Assembly (NCBI GenBank): GCA_033807775.1
Contig: CM066327.1
Span: 90,480,295 to 90,544,294, forward strand
DNA length: 64,000 nt
Direction: 5' to 3'
From: Saussurea involucrata
Taxonomy: Eukaryota; Streptophyta; Magnoliopsida; Asterales; Asteraceae
A program made the position numbers and the translations under genes. Shown piece by piece: positions 32,371-45,312 of this stretch. A model generated the notes under the pieces. It worked only from the letters and a program-made list of their open reading frames with translations. It was not told where the DNA came from and made no database searches. The stretch's first letter is position 1. Each line of letters starts with the position of its first letter.

Positions 32371-35300
32371 CTTAAAAGCCCCTAACAAGAATGGACCTGT
32401 TTGGAAATGGGTACCTAAATCTCTCTACTGTATTGCAGAAGCTACATGTGCCTATTTGGTACCTAGAATCCGGGTGCTCTAGGCATATGACTGGCGACAA
32501 AGGTCTACTATCCTCGTATAAAAAAAACTTGGAGGAGGATCAATAACCTTTGGTGACAATAAGAAAGGGTACATAAGAGGGTATGGAGTTATAAAGAAAG
32601 AAGATGTAACTGTGTGCAAAGTTCCATATATGGATGGCCTCAAGCACAACTTACTAAGCGTAAGCTAACTCCACGACACTGGTTTCGATGTAAAGTTAAA
32701 AAGAACTTATTGCTCTCTACTGGGAGAAGACACAGACTTAGAACTTCCGCGAGCTGAAATAAGAGGTGATCTGTATCTCATGAATTTCAAGGCCAAAAGC
32801 CAAAATGACAAGCTCTGCCATGTTTCAAGCAAAAATGAAGAAGCATGGTTATGGCACAACAAGTTCTGTCATCTAAACTTTCACACCCTTGATAAACTCG
32901 TAAAACTTGATCTGGTAAGTGGTTTGCAAATGTTAAATTCTACATAGATCATCTATGCTCTGCTTGTGAAATGGGTAAACTCAAAAGAGCTTTCCACAAA
33001 GGCAAGTCTGATGTATCTTGCACAAGGCCTCTGTACATGATCCATGTCGATCTCTGCGGTCCAATTGCTACATAGAGCCTTGGTGGCATAAAGTATATGC
33101 TTGTTTTAGTTGATGAATACTCAAGATATACTTGGGTAGAGTTTGTCCGAAAGAAATCAGATGTTCCAAACATTCTGATTAATCTAATGAAAAGAATCCA
33201 AGTTCTCTACGACTGCAGGGTGCAGAAGCTGAGAAGCGACAATGTCACAGAGTTCAGAAACTCTGTCATTGAAACATACCTTACAGAGGAAGGCATCTCA
33301 TAGAACTTCTCTATCGCATGAACTCCACAGCAAAATGACGTGATCGAATGTAAAAACCGCACGCTGGTGGAGGTTGCACGAACTATGCTAACACCATCTG
33401 GATTACCAACATCTTTCCGGGCATAAGCTATCTCAACTGCTTGCTTCACTTAAAATCGATCAACCCTAGTGAAAAGGCACATCAAGACACCTTATCATTT
33501 GTTAAACCAGAGAAAACCAAATATCAAGTACTTTCATGTGTTTGGATGTAGGTGCTTTGTCCTAAACGACAGAGAACACCTTGGAAAGTTCGACAGAAAG
33601 GAATATGAAGGGAAATTCATTGGATACTCGAACTATTGTGGAAAGCATTAATGTCTCTTTTGATTATTCATTCCAGAAGACTTCTGAACAAATCAGTTCA
33701 AAACTCGGGATAAGCAATGAAGCCTCTAGCGTCTCAACTTCACAACAAACAGAGTTAAAACTGTTATTTAAAGACAGGTTCAATGGCGAAGATGATTCCT
33801 CTATAATGAGTCACAGAACCTCTGGAGAACCACCCTCTGCAGACCAGGCAACACAAGGTATATCTTTAACTGGTCCCTCGAATACTTCACACTCTTCCAC
33901 TAATTGTGCATGTACAACTATTGAGGGGAAGCACGCAGAGGATACTATAAACAAAATCTCCACAACAGAAGATCAAGAGGATCCAAATCTTGTGACTAGA
34001 GAGGAATCAACACCAGAGAAGAATGAGGATTCCAATTCTACATCTACAGAGGATTTTGTCCCAACTCTCATGGAGATACAACCCACAAGTACAAAAGAAG
34101 TCCCTACAACGATAGAGGGTAAGCATGAACAATCAAGCATCCCTACAGAAGTTCAACTCGATGCTTCAAATGACCATATTCCAAGAATGTCCAAGTGGAC
34201 AAAGGATCATCCTTAAAGCCAAATTATTGGAAGTCCTTCCGACGATGTCAAGACTTGATCAACAACTGCTAACTTTTGTTTCTTCACAAATTTTATCAGT
34301 ATGATCGAACCAAATAATGTTTTTGAGGCCCTAGATGATCTAAATTGGGTAGAAGCAATGCAAGAGGAGCTTCTTCAATTTGAGAGAAACAAAGTATGGA
34401 CTCTAGTACCCCTGCCAAGAGGCAAAACAGCTATAGGGACTAAATGGTCTTTAGAAACAAGAAGAATGAGGATGGAGTGGTCATAAGAAACAAGGCAAGA
34501 TTGGTGGCTAAAGGATACTATCAAGCAGAAGGCATCAACTACGATGATACCTTTGCCCCTGTCGCATGGCTCGAAGCTATAAGAATATTCTAAGCTTTCG
34601 CATCCCATATAGGATTTAAGGTATATCAAATGGATGTCAAATATGCCTTCCTAAATGGGCAGATTCAAGAAGAAGTCTACGTTCAACAGCCACCAGGATT
34701 TGAGAGTGAAAAATATCCCAATTACGTCTACTATCTGGATAAGGCTCTTTATGGACTTAAACAGGCCCCAAGAGCATGGTATGAAAGACTCTCAAACTTC
34801 CTTCTTGTCAATAGTTTCGAAAGAGGTACTACTGACACCTCTTTGTTTTATAAAAGAAAAGGTGATGAGATCCTACTTGTCCAAATATATGTGGATGGCA
34901 TTATTTTTGGCTCTGCTAATACAAATCAATGCAAAGAATTTGAAAAACTCATGCAAAGTGAGTTTGAAAGGAGCATGATGGGAGAATTAACTTTCTTCCT
35001 CGGGCTTCAAGTCAAACAATCATCAGATGGAATTTTCATCAATCAATCAAAATATGTCTCTAACATTATTTTGAAATTCAAACTCTCTGATTGCTCTGTC
35101 ATGAAAACCCCCAAGGCCACTGGATCTAAGTTACACTCAAATCTAGAGGAAAATTCTGTCGAGTGCAAACCCTACAGATGCATGATCGGGTCACTTCTAA
35201 ACTTAACTGCTAGTAGGCTAGATATCATGTATGCCACATGCCTTTGTGCAATATTCCAAGCAAATCCCAAGGAATCTCACCTCTATGTTGTCAAGAGAAT

Positions 35301-35803
35301 CTTTAGATACCTTAAAGGCACCAAGAATCTTGGTCCATGGTATCCAAAGAACTCTGGCTTTGATCTAACGACTTATATACATTCAGACTATGGAGGATGC
35401 AAGTTAGACAGTAAAAGTACCTCTGGGAGTTGTCAATTCCTAGGTGGTAAGCTAGTAAGCTAGATTTCAAAGAAGCATAATTGTGTGTCTACATCTACCA
35501 CAGAAGCTGAATACGTTGTTGCTGCTAGCTGCTGTTCACAAGTTCTGTGGATGAGAACTCAGCTAAAAGACTATGGTCTAAGTATTGATAAGATACCCAT
35601 CCTCTGTGATTCCAAAAGCACAATACCAATCACTGCCAATCCTGTACAACACTAAAAAACAAAGAATATAGACATCAGGTACCATTTCTTGAAATGTACT
35701 ACGTGCCCACAAAATTTCAGCTTTCCGACTTATTCACCAAGCCTTAGACGAGAAAAGATTTCTATTCTTGGTTGGTAAGTTGGGCGTGCTAAATATGAGA
35801 TGA
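32371..35803 (+). pseudogene. pol: Copia-A pol: protease, integrase, RT, RNase H
   Basis: It resumes at the gag end (GPVWKWVPK). The protease active site reads ESGCSRHMTG at about 32466, with Glu in place of the catalytic Asp. A GAG-pre-integrase block (WLWHNKFCHLNF), integrase core pieces (VDLCGPI, RSDNVTEF, then an Asn-rich relic of the Glu region), an acidic linker (33660-34210), RT and RNase H follow, ending at TGA 35803. The RT box is YVDG instead of YVDD. More than ten stops and frameshifts are present (for example 32660, 33015, 33301, 34217, 34485, 35461). An old, dead copy. Confidence 0.88.
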
Positions 35804-36893
35804 TCAATGAATCCTATGTAAGTGTAAATACTTCCTGTTGTATATATGTAAATATTTTTTGACTTTCAGTATGTAAAAATCTTTCTTAAAGACCTTTGAA
35901 ATCAACAGAGCCTCTGTGACATATCATAGAGCCTTTGTTCTGCCACATAGCTTTCTTAGCAACTGATCTATGTTCTATGCACTACTTATCACCATTTTGA
36001 CCCAAGCATAGATCAAGGGGGAGCAGAAAAAGACCTTCCAATGATCCACATAAGCTGATCATTCAAGGGGGGGCCAAAAAACTATAGTGTTCGAACAAAT
36101 CCACAGATGAAAGAGATCAAGCCGAATGAAGAGAGAAACCTTTAGTAAGTCCATTGCACAAACCCTTTTCCAAAACATTTTTCTTAGACACCATTTTCCA
36201 AATATGTCCTTGAAATCCTATTTAAACTAGTCAAAATTTTGGATGATCAAAATATTTTGAGCGATGTCCATAAATAGAAATTTTTGGTCATAGAGCCTCT
36301 GTCAAGTTTGACAGAGCCTATGTGCCATAGAGATCTCCGTGATTAACAATTACATGTGGAAACTCTCTTGATCATCTCATTACCTTTTCAAATGTTTTTT
36401 GGTAAAGCAAAGGTGCAATCTTGTGAAAGTTGAAAAAGACCTCAGACCACAGAAGCTCACTCCACCACAGAGCTAATGTGAATTCAAACACTTATGTGTT
36501 CTGAAAGAGTTTGAGGTGTGGGTCATTTCCTGAATGACAGCCATTTGGGTTTATCAACTGCCACGCACGTGGAGTTAATGGGAGGCGCACGACGTTCCAT
36601 CGTGCACCGCCTTCTGTGACGTGGCACCCTCTGATTGGACTTGAGTCGTATCGCCTGTACTGAACCGTCGCCAAACGACTACACACTTCGGTACGAATGC
36701 CAAAGGGTTATGTAATAAAGTTTTTACCGCCTAAAACTTAACCATTTAGCCCTCTATAAAACCCAATTTTACCCTTCTTCTCCTACTTTCCAAGCATTTC
36801 TCTCTCTAATTACTCTGGCGAACCTGCAATTCTAATGTGCAAACCTGCATTTTCCTTCTTATTTCTTCAAGATTTTTTCAAGAACAAGCTCCA
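35804..36893 (+). other. Copia-A pol-ORF3 spacer with purine tracts, palindromes and TATA box
   Basis: AAGGGGGAGC at 36015 and a similar tract at 36065 are polypurine-like. Palindromes ACAGAGCCTCTGT (35905-35917), TAGAGCCTCTGT (36291) and ACAGAGCCTATGT (36311) belong to the copia-A word family. TATAAA at 36755-36760 lies about 135 nt before the ORF3 ATG and is a candidate ORF3 promoter. No intron signature sits next to this ATG. Confidence 0.6.
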
Positions 36894-39800
36894 ATGGCTT
36901 CCAACACTTCACCTGCTAACTCCCTAGCTCCATCTGAGCATTCCCAAACACCATCTGTAGCTAAGAACCAGGAACAGCATTCAAATAGTGCAGACTCAAT
37001 TCATCATTAACCAACAACCCACCTGCAAAACTTCATCGACAATCAATGGTTTGAAAACCCCTTACCCCTGAAACCAAACAACCACTATGTGGTTCTAAAC
37101 AAAAATAACTTTGGACAAGAACAAGCCATCCTTATCAATATTCTGGAAAACCACCCTCTAAGACACCTCTTAACCAGAAACATGAAAAACATCCCTGCAA
37201 GATACCTGAACCAGATCTGGCAGAGCTGCCATTTTGACGAAGAACTGAACTATGTGATAGGATATGTATCAAAACCTGACAATTCCAAGAACCTGACAAT
37301 AGGAATCAACAGAAAAATGATTTCCTTCGAATTTAAACTACCCACCAGAGGTCTGCTAGGAATCAAGCAGTATGCAGAAGAACCAACCGATGCAGAGCTC
37401 TATGACTTTGCACTTATGCTAGGATACAATGAACCATTGACTAAGAGGAACGATTTCCGAATACACTGCATCCCTCCTTTGTGGAACACCCTATTCTCAA
37501 TCCTAAACCGATGCCTGACAGGAAAGGCTGGGAGTCCTGATCAGAGCTCGCATCAAATCCTCTCTATCATGTATGGTGTCTACTATGACCTTCCTTTGGA
37601 CTACACAGGACTAATTCTGCAGGAATTGGTTGCCACAGTGGAACACAAACAATACACACAAAAGGCAAAGGGAAAACTTACTTTACTATAGTTCTAAAGG
37701 ATACTTGGGATTATCCTGGAACCTCTGCTCGATGGTGAAATAAGGCCACTTGAAGGACTAATGGTAAAAACCTATCCTCTCCAGAGGATGATCCCCACCA
37801 AGCATGTTACTGGTTACCCACACTGCAGACCCCTTAGTGAGAAAAGGATGGTGTATGCAACCGACAGAGAGTTAGCCGAAGAGTACATACGTGTACATAG
37901 GACTCTAAAACCAAGAACTATGACCCCCCCACGCCTAGGTGTCTCCGTAGGTACAGAGGTAGTGGAAAGAATGACAGAGGAAGAGTGGAAAGTAGCCTTC
38001 GAGAAGCATATGCTTAAGGTAGAGAGAGTGATGAGAGATAGGTCCAAGGGAGCAACCTCTGCCGCCCCAACCCAAGTGACTGAACAACCTCCTCAACCAC
38101 CCAAGCAAGTTGCCAAAAAGAAGAAAGCCACTAAGGCCAAACCCACAGAAGAAGCAACCTCTGCAATCCCTGCCAACCCACCACCAAAACAAACGGTCGT
38201 TGAATCCTCTGCTCCCTTTCCTCAGAGGGAGAAAAAGAAAAAGAGGAAAACCAAAACCCCTGAGGAAGGTGCATCCAAGGCAATGAAGAGAAAGACCCAC
38301 AAACCCAAGTCACCTCTGCAAACAACTGTAGAGGATGTGATCCAAGCAGAACCTGAACTACGTTCCCCAACCCTTCTGCGATTTGCAAAAGCTGAAACTC
38401 AACCCTCCACCATCCCAGAATTGACAGAGGAACCTCTTGTTGAAACCTTTGCTTCATTATTAGAGAGAACCCAAATGGACACCACCTTGGATACCTCTGG
38501 GTAGAATGCAAATGATGCCCCGATCTTCAATGCCCCAGACTTCACAATCGCAGACATCGACGAAGATGTCGAACTAGCAGAGGAACCTCGTGAAGACCCA
38601 ATAGTAGAGACTCCAGACACCTCTGCTAGAACAGAACCTATTGCCTCTCCTATAACAGAATATGATCCAAATCTTGAGAAGACAGAAGAAATAGAGGCTA
38701 TAGAGGAATTATGGGATAAAGAGGTAGAGTCCCGCATAAATACCCCAGAAGTACTAGGACACTTAGGAGTAGACATGAGTGAAAAAGATGTTGGTGTTAG
38801 CAAAGGCACATACCCCTTACTCCCTCCTTGTGCTACCAACATTGCTAATCTCGCCAGTTTAGTGGCAGAAGAGATTATTGAACAAGAGTCGCACAGCTCG
38901 AACCCTCCCCAAGCCAACTAGCCAGAGGAACCTTTTTCATCCTTTATGCCCACACAAACCGGGGAAACCCAACAGATGGTGTCCTATCAAAAGGACACTA
39001 ATCTTTCAAGTGACAAGTCGCCCCATGTCACACAAGAAATCTGTACAGAGGAATTCGTTTCCTCTGACACACACATGCATATAGAAACAAACCGCTTTTT
39101 AGAGGATCGTAGAGAGCACAAAGACGAAAAGATTCTAGACAAATCCCCGAGTCAACACAAGGTTCCCTCTGTCCCTACCTCTGGAGTAGATCAGAGTAAG
39201 ATCCTTGACAGAACATCCTTAGAGGTAGAGACTTATAAAGCCTCTTCTTGAGGATTGGATGGAAGTCCTGTCATCTCAACTTCAATGCAGGATCGAAAGC
39301 AGGCACCTCAGGAACAGAGATCCACTCTACGGAAGGATGTGTTCCCGCAGAGGTTACACCAGGTTTGCATGTCACGAAGGATGAGTTCCAAACCTTCGTC
39401 ACCTCTATGACCAACCAAATTACTGAGTTGAAAAACTTAGTAAGTTCTCTTGCAGATAACTCAGAGAAGGTCCTGGAAGATCTGTCAAGCAAACTCCAGA
39501 ACATATCCACAGAAGTTCAGGGTCACACTTCAATGCTCAATTCATTAAAGAGTACCTCTGCTCAGAACGCCGCTTCCTCTGCCACTTAAGCTTCTATCGA
39601 GCAGTTACCTAAAACGTTGAAGGAAGCCAGAGCTATTGCAGAAGCCCTGCCAAAGCCACCATTCTCTGTCACTCCAGCCTTAACTCCTGCTGATCTACGC
39701 AAAGCTTTGGAGCAAGTGAAGGAAACTATGACATAGCAAATGCAAGCTCTGAAGCCTCAAGATTATATTACCAGAGCTCATCTGAGAGAGTTGGGCCAGG

Positions 39801-40363
39801 GTGTACTAATTGAGATCACCGAGTTTATTAAAGCATTCCCAGCAGTAAACGACTCCTACGTCAAAGACTTTCAAGCGAGTGTTGGCAATCTTCGTTTCAA
39901 GTCCAAGGCAGAGGTCACCTACCTTCTTGGAATCTGCGATGACTTGTGTGCAAAGATGATTGCAGCAGAGCCAGGTCAACCCAAAACGCCTCCAACCACC
40001 TGTCAAACTGAGGAAAAGAAAGATCAGAGGAAGCATGATGACTCTGAGGATGGTTCTGATGGATCCTCACACCATCATGAGGAGGAGAGCAAGGAGAACA
40101 AGGGCAGATCATCTATAAGCCAACCTCTGGCAATCCAGCCCCTTCAGTAGATACAATCCCAACCAACCAACTCACCAACCAACTCACCTAAGAAGACCAC
40201 ATAGGCAACACCCACCTCTGTGGAAACTAAACAATCTGAAGATATCCCATCCCCAACACCCTGATCACCTCAAGCAAAACCTAACCTACACTCACCAACA
40301 CCCCCTGAAGAACTACCCAAAACACCTAGGGTTAAAACTGAGAGTTCCAGAGTTCCAGATTAG
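36894..40363 (+). pseudogene. Copia-A ORF3 (Sirevirus extra gene), truncated by copia-C
   Basis: The start is ATG 36894 (MASNTSP). After a low-complexity leader with one stop (37008), a folded domain spans about 37089-37680 (RYLNQIWQS, ELYDFALMLGY, PLWNTLFSILNRCLTGK, LILQELVATVE). It resembles the N-terminal domain of copia-C ORF3. A Lys-rich tract with several NLS-like clusters (KKKKATKAK, EKKKKRKTK, MKRKTHK) follows, then a long acidic, Thr/Pro-rich region, a helical ITELKNLVSSLADNSEKV segment likely to form a coiled coil (39410-39530), and an acidic His/Ser tail. Stops lie at about 37691, 38502, 38919 and 39249. CCTCTG/CAGAGG occurs about 25 times. The C-terminal domain seen in copia-C is missing because copia-C inserted here. 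Confidence 0.7.
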
Positions 40364-40637
40364 TGCATACAATCAGTAGAAATCAATAAGTAGAAACAAT
40401 CAATAAGATTTCAACTGGTCATCCATATATTGCTTAATGCTTTCAAAGAATTACAATATGATAATATGAATGATCATGACGATTGTGACGATTAGCCTAA
40501 TTTTCTAAACATAATAGGCTATTTATATCTAGGCCTAATACACTAAGGTCCATGGCCCGTTTACACAATTAAGCCCAGAATACTCCTTTTACACATTAAG
40601 CCCTTGAACTTCTATTCAACAGATTTTATCCCTAATA
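40364..40637 (-). repeat. Probable copia-C 3' LTR
   Basis: It lies directly beside AAAGGGGGAGAT on the minus strand, a polypurine tract. On the minus strand it starts TATTAGGG (perhaps a mutated TGTTAGGG; an alternative start TGTTGAATAG is at 40621) and ends TGTATGCA. TATAAATAG is present. It is short for a Sirevirus, so the limits are uncertain until the 5' copy is seen. Confidence 0.5.
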
Positions 40638-43600
40638 ATCTCCCCCTTTGAATTGAAATTCGAGTTCGCGCCAGTTCTCGACGTATCTCTTTCAGAGCGC
40701 AAAGTAGATCTCAAAACTTTGGATGGCTCGGCGGTAGTCGATGCGGTCTTCAATTACTTATAAGGCTTCTTGAGAGGTTATCTCATTTGAGTTGTAGACA
40801 AACGATGATTTTCGATTTTTGGATTCGTGGGTGATGATGTTTTGAAGAGCATCTCTGACTTTCTGGGGCGTACCATCGCAGAATCTGTCGACCTGGCTGA
40901 AGCGGAGAAACCTCTTTTCTTTCTGATCATTGAGGTATACTATCCCAAATTCTGGTTCTAGAAGGAGTGAGTTCTCGGGATACATCTTCAGCTCGGGTGC
41001 TTTCAGATTCGGTTTCAGCAGGTTTATCTTCTTGGTTCTGTGCTCGATTCCCATTTGGAAGTCTGTGATGTAAGAAATCATTACTTTGTGGAGTTGGATC
41101 GACGAACAGCCTCGAGCGCTTTGGTAACATGAAGTGGTCGGATGGTTCTGGTTCGGAGATCTTTCAGTATAGCATGAAAGTCGAACGGTCTGAGGTTCTT
41201 AAAGTCAGCTTCGGAAAATCTCCATTCATTTCCGTCTTCCCGCCGTACGGTGAATACTGGAAACATGACTCTAAGGATTCGTCCGGTTTGGATGTTGAGC
41301 ACTTCAGTGATTTTGTGCTTTGTTTGGACTTGGCTAACTGGTAGACACCGTTTCATTGCATTAACGTACTGGCTTTGGTATTCCTTGTCGAACATGGAAA
41401 TCCCAAGGTAGAAAGTTGGCTCGATCGGGCGTAACCTATGAACAAATAGCTTCTTCAGAGATTCCTCCAGGTGAGGAATAAGGATCATAATCTTCTCCCA
41501 TCGGATTTGTTGCTGTGGAGGAGGAGGTTGATCAGAAGCTGCCGGTTGTTGAAGAGATGTCGGAGGTATAGCAGTAGAAGTCTCGAGGTTTTGTGAAGTG
41601 TGGGCAGGTGTACCGTACAGATTTTGTAGCAGGAACTAGTTGTAGTCGATATCGTCGTCGGCATCGGTGGGAAATATGAGATTTACCTCGAAGTTTATCG
41701 CACTGGTGGCTTTTTGATTTCATGCGTTTTTAGCTTCTGTGTCAATCTCTGAATCTGGATCAATCAGGTAAAGAGCATCCCCTTCTGGAGCAGTGTATAC
41801 GATCAGCGCCTGAGAGTCTCCCTCGGGCTTTTCAACCATCGGGTCTTCTTCGTCTGAGATATCCAGGTCTATCTCCATTTCAGCTAAACTCAACTAGGCT
41901 TCAGGTTGGTCTTCGGTTGCAGTTGCCATAGTTGATGGTTCTGGTTGAACCGTTGCTGTTGTTTCAGTGAGGATTGGCTCGGACTCAGACAGTCTTTGTC
42001 TCTTGTTCTCTGCCTCACGGTGATCAGGATCATCCTGGTCATCGTGTCGTCTCTTGAGTCCGCCAGCCTGACTCTTACATGTATCTTCGAGTGAGGTGAC
42101 CCTTTCGAACAAAAGGTCTAAGGATTTCTTAACGTCTTTGAGAGTCGAATCAAGCTGGTCTAAGCGGTTAGTCATGGATGAGGTTGGAGCAGATACCTGG
42201 GAGCGTAGAACTGCTACCAGGTCTGCTTCAGTTGATGTGTCGGTGTCAGTGTGTTGAAGCAGTTGAGTTAGAAGTATTGTTATTAGAGTATCCACCGAGT
42301 AAGATGGTTGAACGGGAGCCGGTGGATGTGTTGGAGCGGTTTCGGTTTCGAAGATCTACTCCTTTCCTTTGATCAAGCTCTTTATTTTGTCGAGCTCGTC
42401 GGTGAATCGCTGCTCCATTGCCTCGCGGACAGCCTTTAGGGCGCCGTCCAGAGATTCCCTTGACAAAACGTCGGTAACTTAACTCCGGGATCACTTAGAT
42501 TACCCGTTAAGGTAGCTACCGTTGAGGTAGTACCACCTACGTTCATGGATGGTAATGGTGTGGCCGTGGTAGGATTTCCTTTCGATCCTTACGTTCCGCT
42601 TAAAGGCAAAGACACTACGGAAGTTCCGATCGGGTCATGAGGAACACCGATGGTCGTTGTCTCGTCCTGTGTCCTAGCCGAAGAATGTATAAAATCAAGT
42701 GGCTCTAGACTCGAACGTGCATCGAAAAAAGTCGAGACCGGGGGAGGCTGGTCTCTTGTTTCAATACCAATACTCTCCGAGTGAGAGATCGGTAGATGTT
42801 GTGCTAAATCCCCGTGCGAAAGTGAAACACCCATCTGTTGAGAGATGGGTGAGTGGCTTGGGAGGTTGTGCAATTGCGCCGCTAGGTCCATGGCGACTTC
42901 TTCAATGCTGTGTCCCAACGGATGAGACACGATAGCAGATGTAGCTACCTGGCTAACGCTGGTTTGGGGTCGCTCACAAGCCTCTCAAGTCCTAATGCTC
43001 GTTCTCTCTTGATTTTGTTTTGATCCCCATTCTCTTCGACTTGCCTGTTCAAGATTTTCAACTAATACTCCCTCCTCTCTCCTTGTGTCTCCCGTAATAG
43101 GCTGGGATATAGGAACGATGGGGGTGTGGGTGAGGCAGAAGGAGATCCTTCAGTCATTGGAGGTCGACGACTGATACGGGGTGGAATCAGGGATGCACGG
43201 ATGGCTAGATCTGTATCGGTGTCAGTGTCGGATTCGACAATTTTGACCTGGGTAAATGGTGACATCAGTTCTATTGTGTCTGTGTCGGGATCCTCTTCGA
43301 GTAGAGGGGCAGTGACAACCGGGACCTCGTGTAATCTAGTCGACGGTCCGGCTTCAGTTGTGGTTCTGGTGGGTTGAACGAGGGGTTGTTGGGTAGTTCC
43401 GGCTTAGCTGGAATGGGTGGTACTAGCATGCGTACCCAATGCACCGCCCGAGCCGGTTCCCCTCCCATGTACTCTCAACACACCCCGACCGGGAGCCCCA
43501 GCTACCCGGACTCTACCTCCTCTAGTCCTTGGACCCTCACGCCTCTCAGGTCTATGTCCCTGGGGAGGTCCCTTCGGCTCTGGACCATGGGAGCTCCTAA

Positions 43601-44506
43601 CACTCTCCTATATTCTAACACACTCGGTGTATTGGGGTCCACATGTGCCAGTAAGGCTTCAGGTAAGGGAATGGCTCTGGCTTCGGACGGGTTTCGAATC
43701 ACAAAATGACGTAAATGAAAAGGAGGACATACCGGATGGTTAAGGCGTCGCGGTATCCCTGGATTCGCGTCCATGTGCTATCGAACAGCCAGCGAGAGGA
43801 ATCGTGGGAATGGTAGGAACTTTTTCTGCTTTGTCCCACCGATCTGTCGGATGGCTTGAACTAATTCGCGCCATATCACCATCGCATAGTGTATGTGCCT
43901 ATTATAGCATACGACATGGAAGAGCCGTAGGAAGTCGCCTGTACATTGATCTATGCCCCTCCATCTGGATGAAAGACACATATTCAGTATTGTGAACAAC
44001 ATGTACCAGATGAGTGCTAGAAACTTGCGGTTGAATGCTGATGGACGATCGAGGGCATGGTTGTATCCGAGTGCTCGGACTTCGGCACATAGCGTCGTGT
44101 CATTGATCACGGGGTCGTAGGCTTGATGACCGCCGGCAGTGGCTTCAGGCAGTGATAGCAGACGGCGAAACGACTCAGGTGTGAGCATGAAAGGGTGATT
44201 GTCGATCCTTGTTGTGATAGTCTGAGAGTTGGCAGTCGTGACGACTTGAGCTGAGAGCCAGACTTGGTATATGTAAAGAACGGGAACGTCGGCCGTTGCG
44301 GTGAGTGCCTCGCGGAGAGGGTGACTGAGAAGAATGTCTACGACCACACGGTGTTGTGGTCGGAACTCGGAAGCGTCCAATTGGTGATTGTTGGCCTCGA
44401 TTTCAATGCCATGGTCTGGTTGGACCAAAGCATTGTCAGCTTCCTCGTCGATGAATTCCTCTTAAGGAGGAATATTCTGTGGTGGTTGTTCTTGTTGATC
44501 TGCCAT
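40638..44506 (-). pseudogene. Copia-C ORF3 (Sirevirus extra gene), nearly full length
   Basis: The start is ATG 44506 (MADQQEQPPQ), eight bases after a candidate splice acceptor. The N-terminal domain spans about 44400-43790 (HPLREALTA, YIYQVWLS, EVRALGYNHAL, LIWYMLFTILNMCLSS, MVIWRELVQAIRQ). Pro/Ser-rich disordered stretches with several frameshifts follow. A coiled-coil segment (RLDQLDSTLKDVKKSL, about 42180-42070) is followed by a bipartite NLS-like KRRHDD..NKRQR. The C-terminal domain (FTVRREDGNEWRFSEADF and RFSQVDRFCDGT) ends at the polypurine tract and is of a type common in plant retroelement ORFs. Stops occur near 44464, 43778, 43500, 41894 and 40758. No signal peptide or transmembrane segment is seen. 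Function unknown. Confidence 0.7.
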
Positions 44507-44514
44507 TAGTATAC

Positions 44515-45312
44515 CTGAAAGAAACAATATTAGTGTGTGGACGGATCAATTTACAGTCGATGCGTACCTTTGCAAAATATCGGCTCAATCTGAATCTGAT
44601 TGAGGACTGGCAGGTACAAACAGGGTACTGGACTGTTGGAAGTAGAAGTGTCCAGACATAAATCATATGGAAACACAAAGTATCCGGACACACATAGTAT
44701 CAAGACTTAGCATTTATTTCCAGATAAGGCAAGGTGTCCGGACAAGGTGAAGTTTCCGGACAAACATGGAATCTGGACAAAGTGAGACAATCCGGACAAC
44801 AAGAGTATCCGGACAAATGGGGTTACCGGATAGGTTAGACTGATCGGAAACTATGAGAGTTTTCGGACAATTAGGGTTTTCGGATGAGAAAGGTTTCCGG
44901 ACAACACTCACAAACCGGATAGTTGAACTTACTGGAAACCCTGAGGTTTTCGGACAACTAGGGTTACCGGATGTGACATGTGTCCGGATAAAATATCTAA
45001 TCTTATGTGGCTTTCCGGATGATTTGAATGTGTCCGGATAGTTTGAAACTATCCGGACGACATCCGGTTTTGTTCAATCTGTCTAAATCAAGCCCCAAAC
45101 CTAAATAGATGTATTCTATCAAGGTCGAATCGATGTAATATGCCACACAATAAGAAGATTAGAGACTAAACATGCATAGAACAAGTCGAACCTAAATCGA
45201 TGTCAAAATAGGTTTCGGAAACCCTTAATCGACCATACCAGTGGTCGCTTTGTGCGAGTAAGTGCGTGAAGCAAGCATAATCGAGATCGAGATATAGAAA
45301 AGAGGACCATAC
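44515..45312 (-). other. Putative 798-nt 5'-UTR intron of copia-C ORF3
   Basis: Minus-strand donor AACACAG|GTATGG lies at 45312 and acceptor TTTCTTTCAG ends at 44515, eight bases before the ORF3 ATG. No coding potential is seen within. It contains ten of the fifteen TCCGGA sites. Copia-B has the equivalent layout. Confidence 0.55.

Larger units (their letters stand above)
916..40363 (+). mobile_element. Copia-A: Sirevirus-type Ty1/copia element, outermost host, decayed
   Basis: Pieces of one plus-strand element run in order through the window: 5' LTR (916-1543), primer site, gag (1789-2879 and 15021-16885), pol (32371-35803) and ORF3 (36894-40363). They are separated by Athila-A, by copia-B with Tekay inside it, and by copia-C. 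Sirevirus assignment rests on the long coiled-coil gag, the RT sequence around YVD-IIFGS and the large extra ORF after pol. About 0.3 kb between gag and protease is missing at the copia-B junction, judged from copia-C. The 3' end and 3' LTR are outside the window. Many stops and frameshifts mark it as the oldest element here. Confidence 0.85.
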
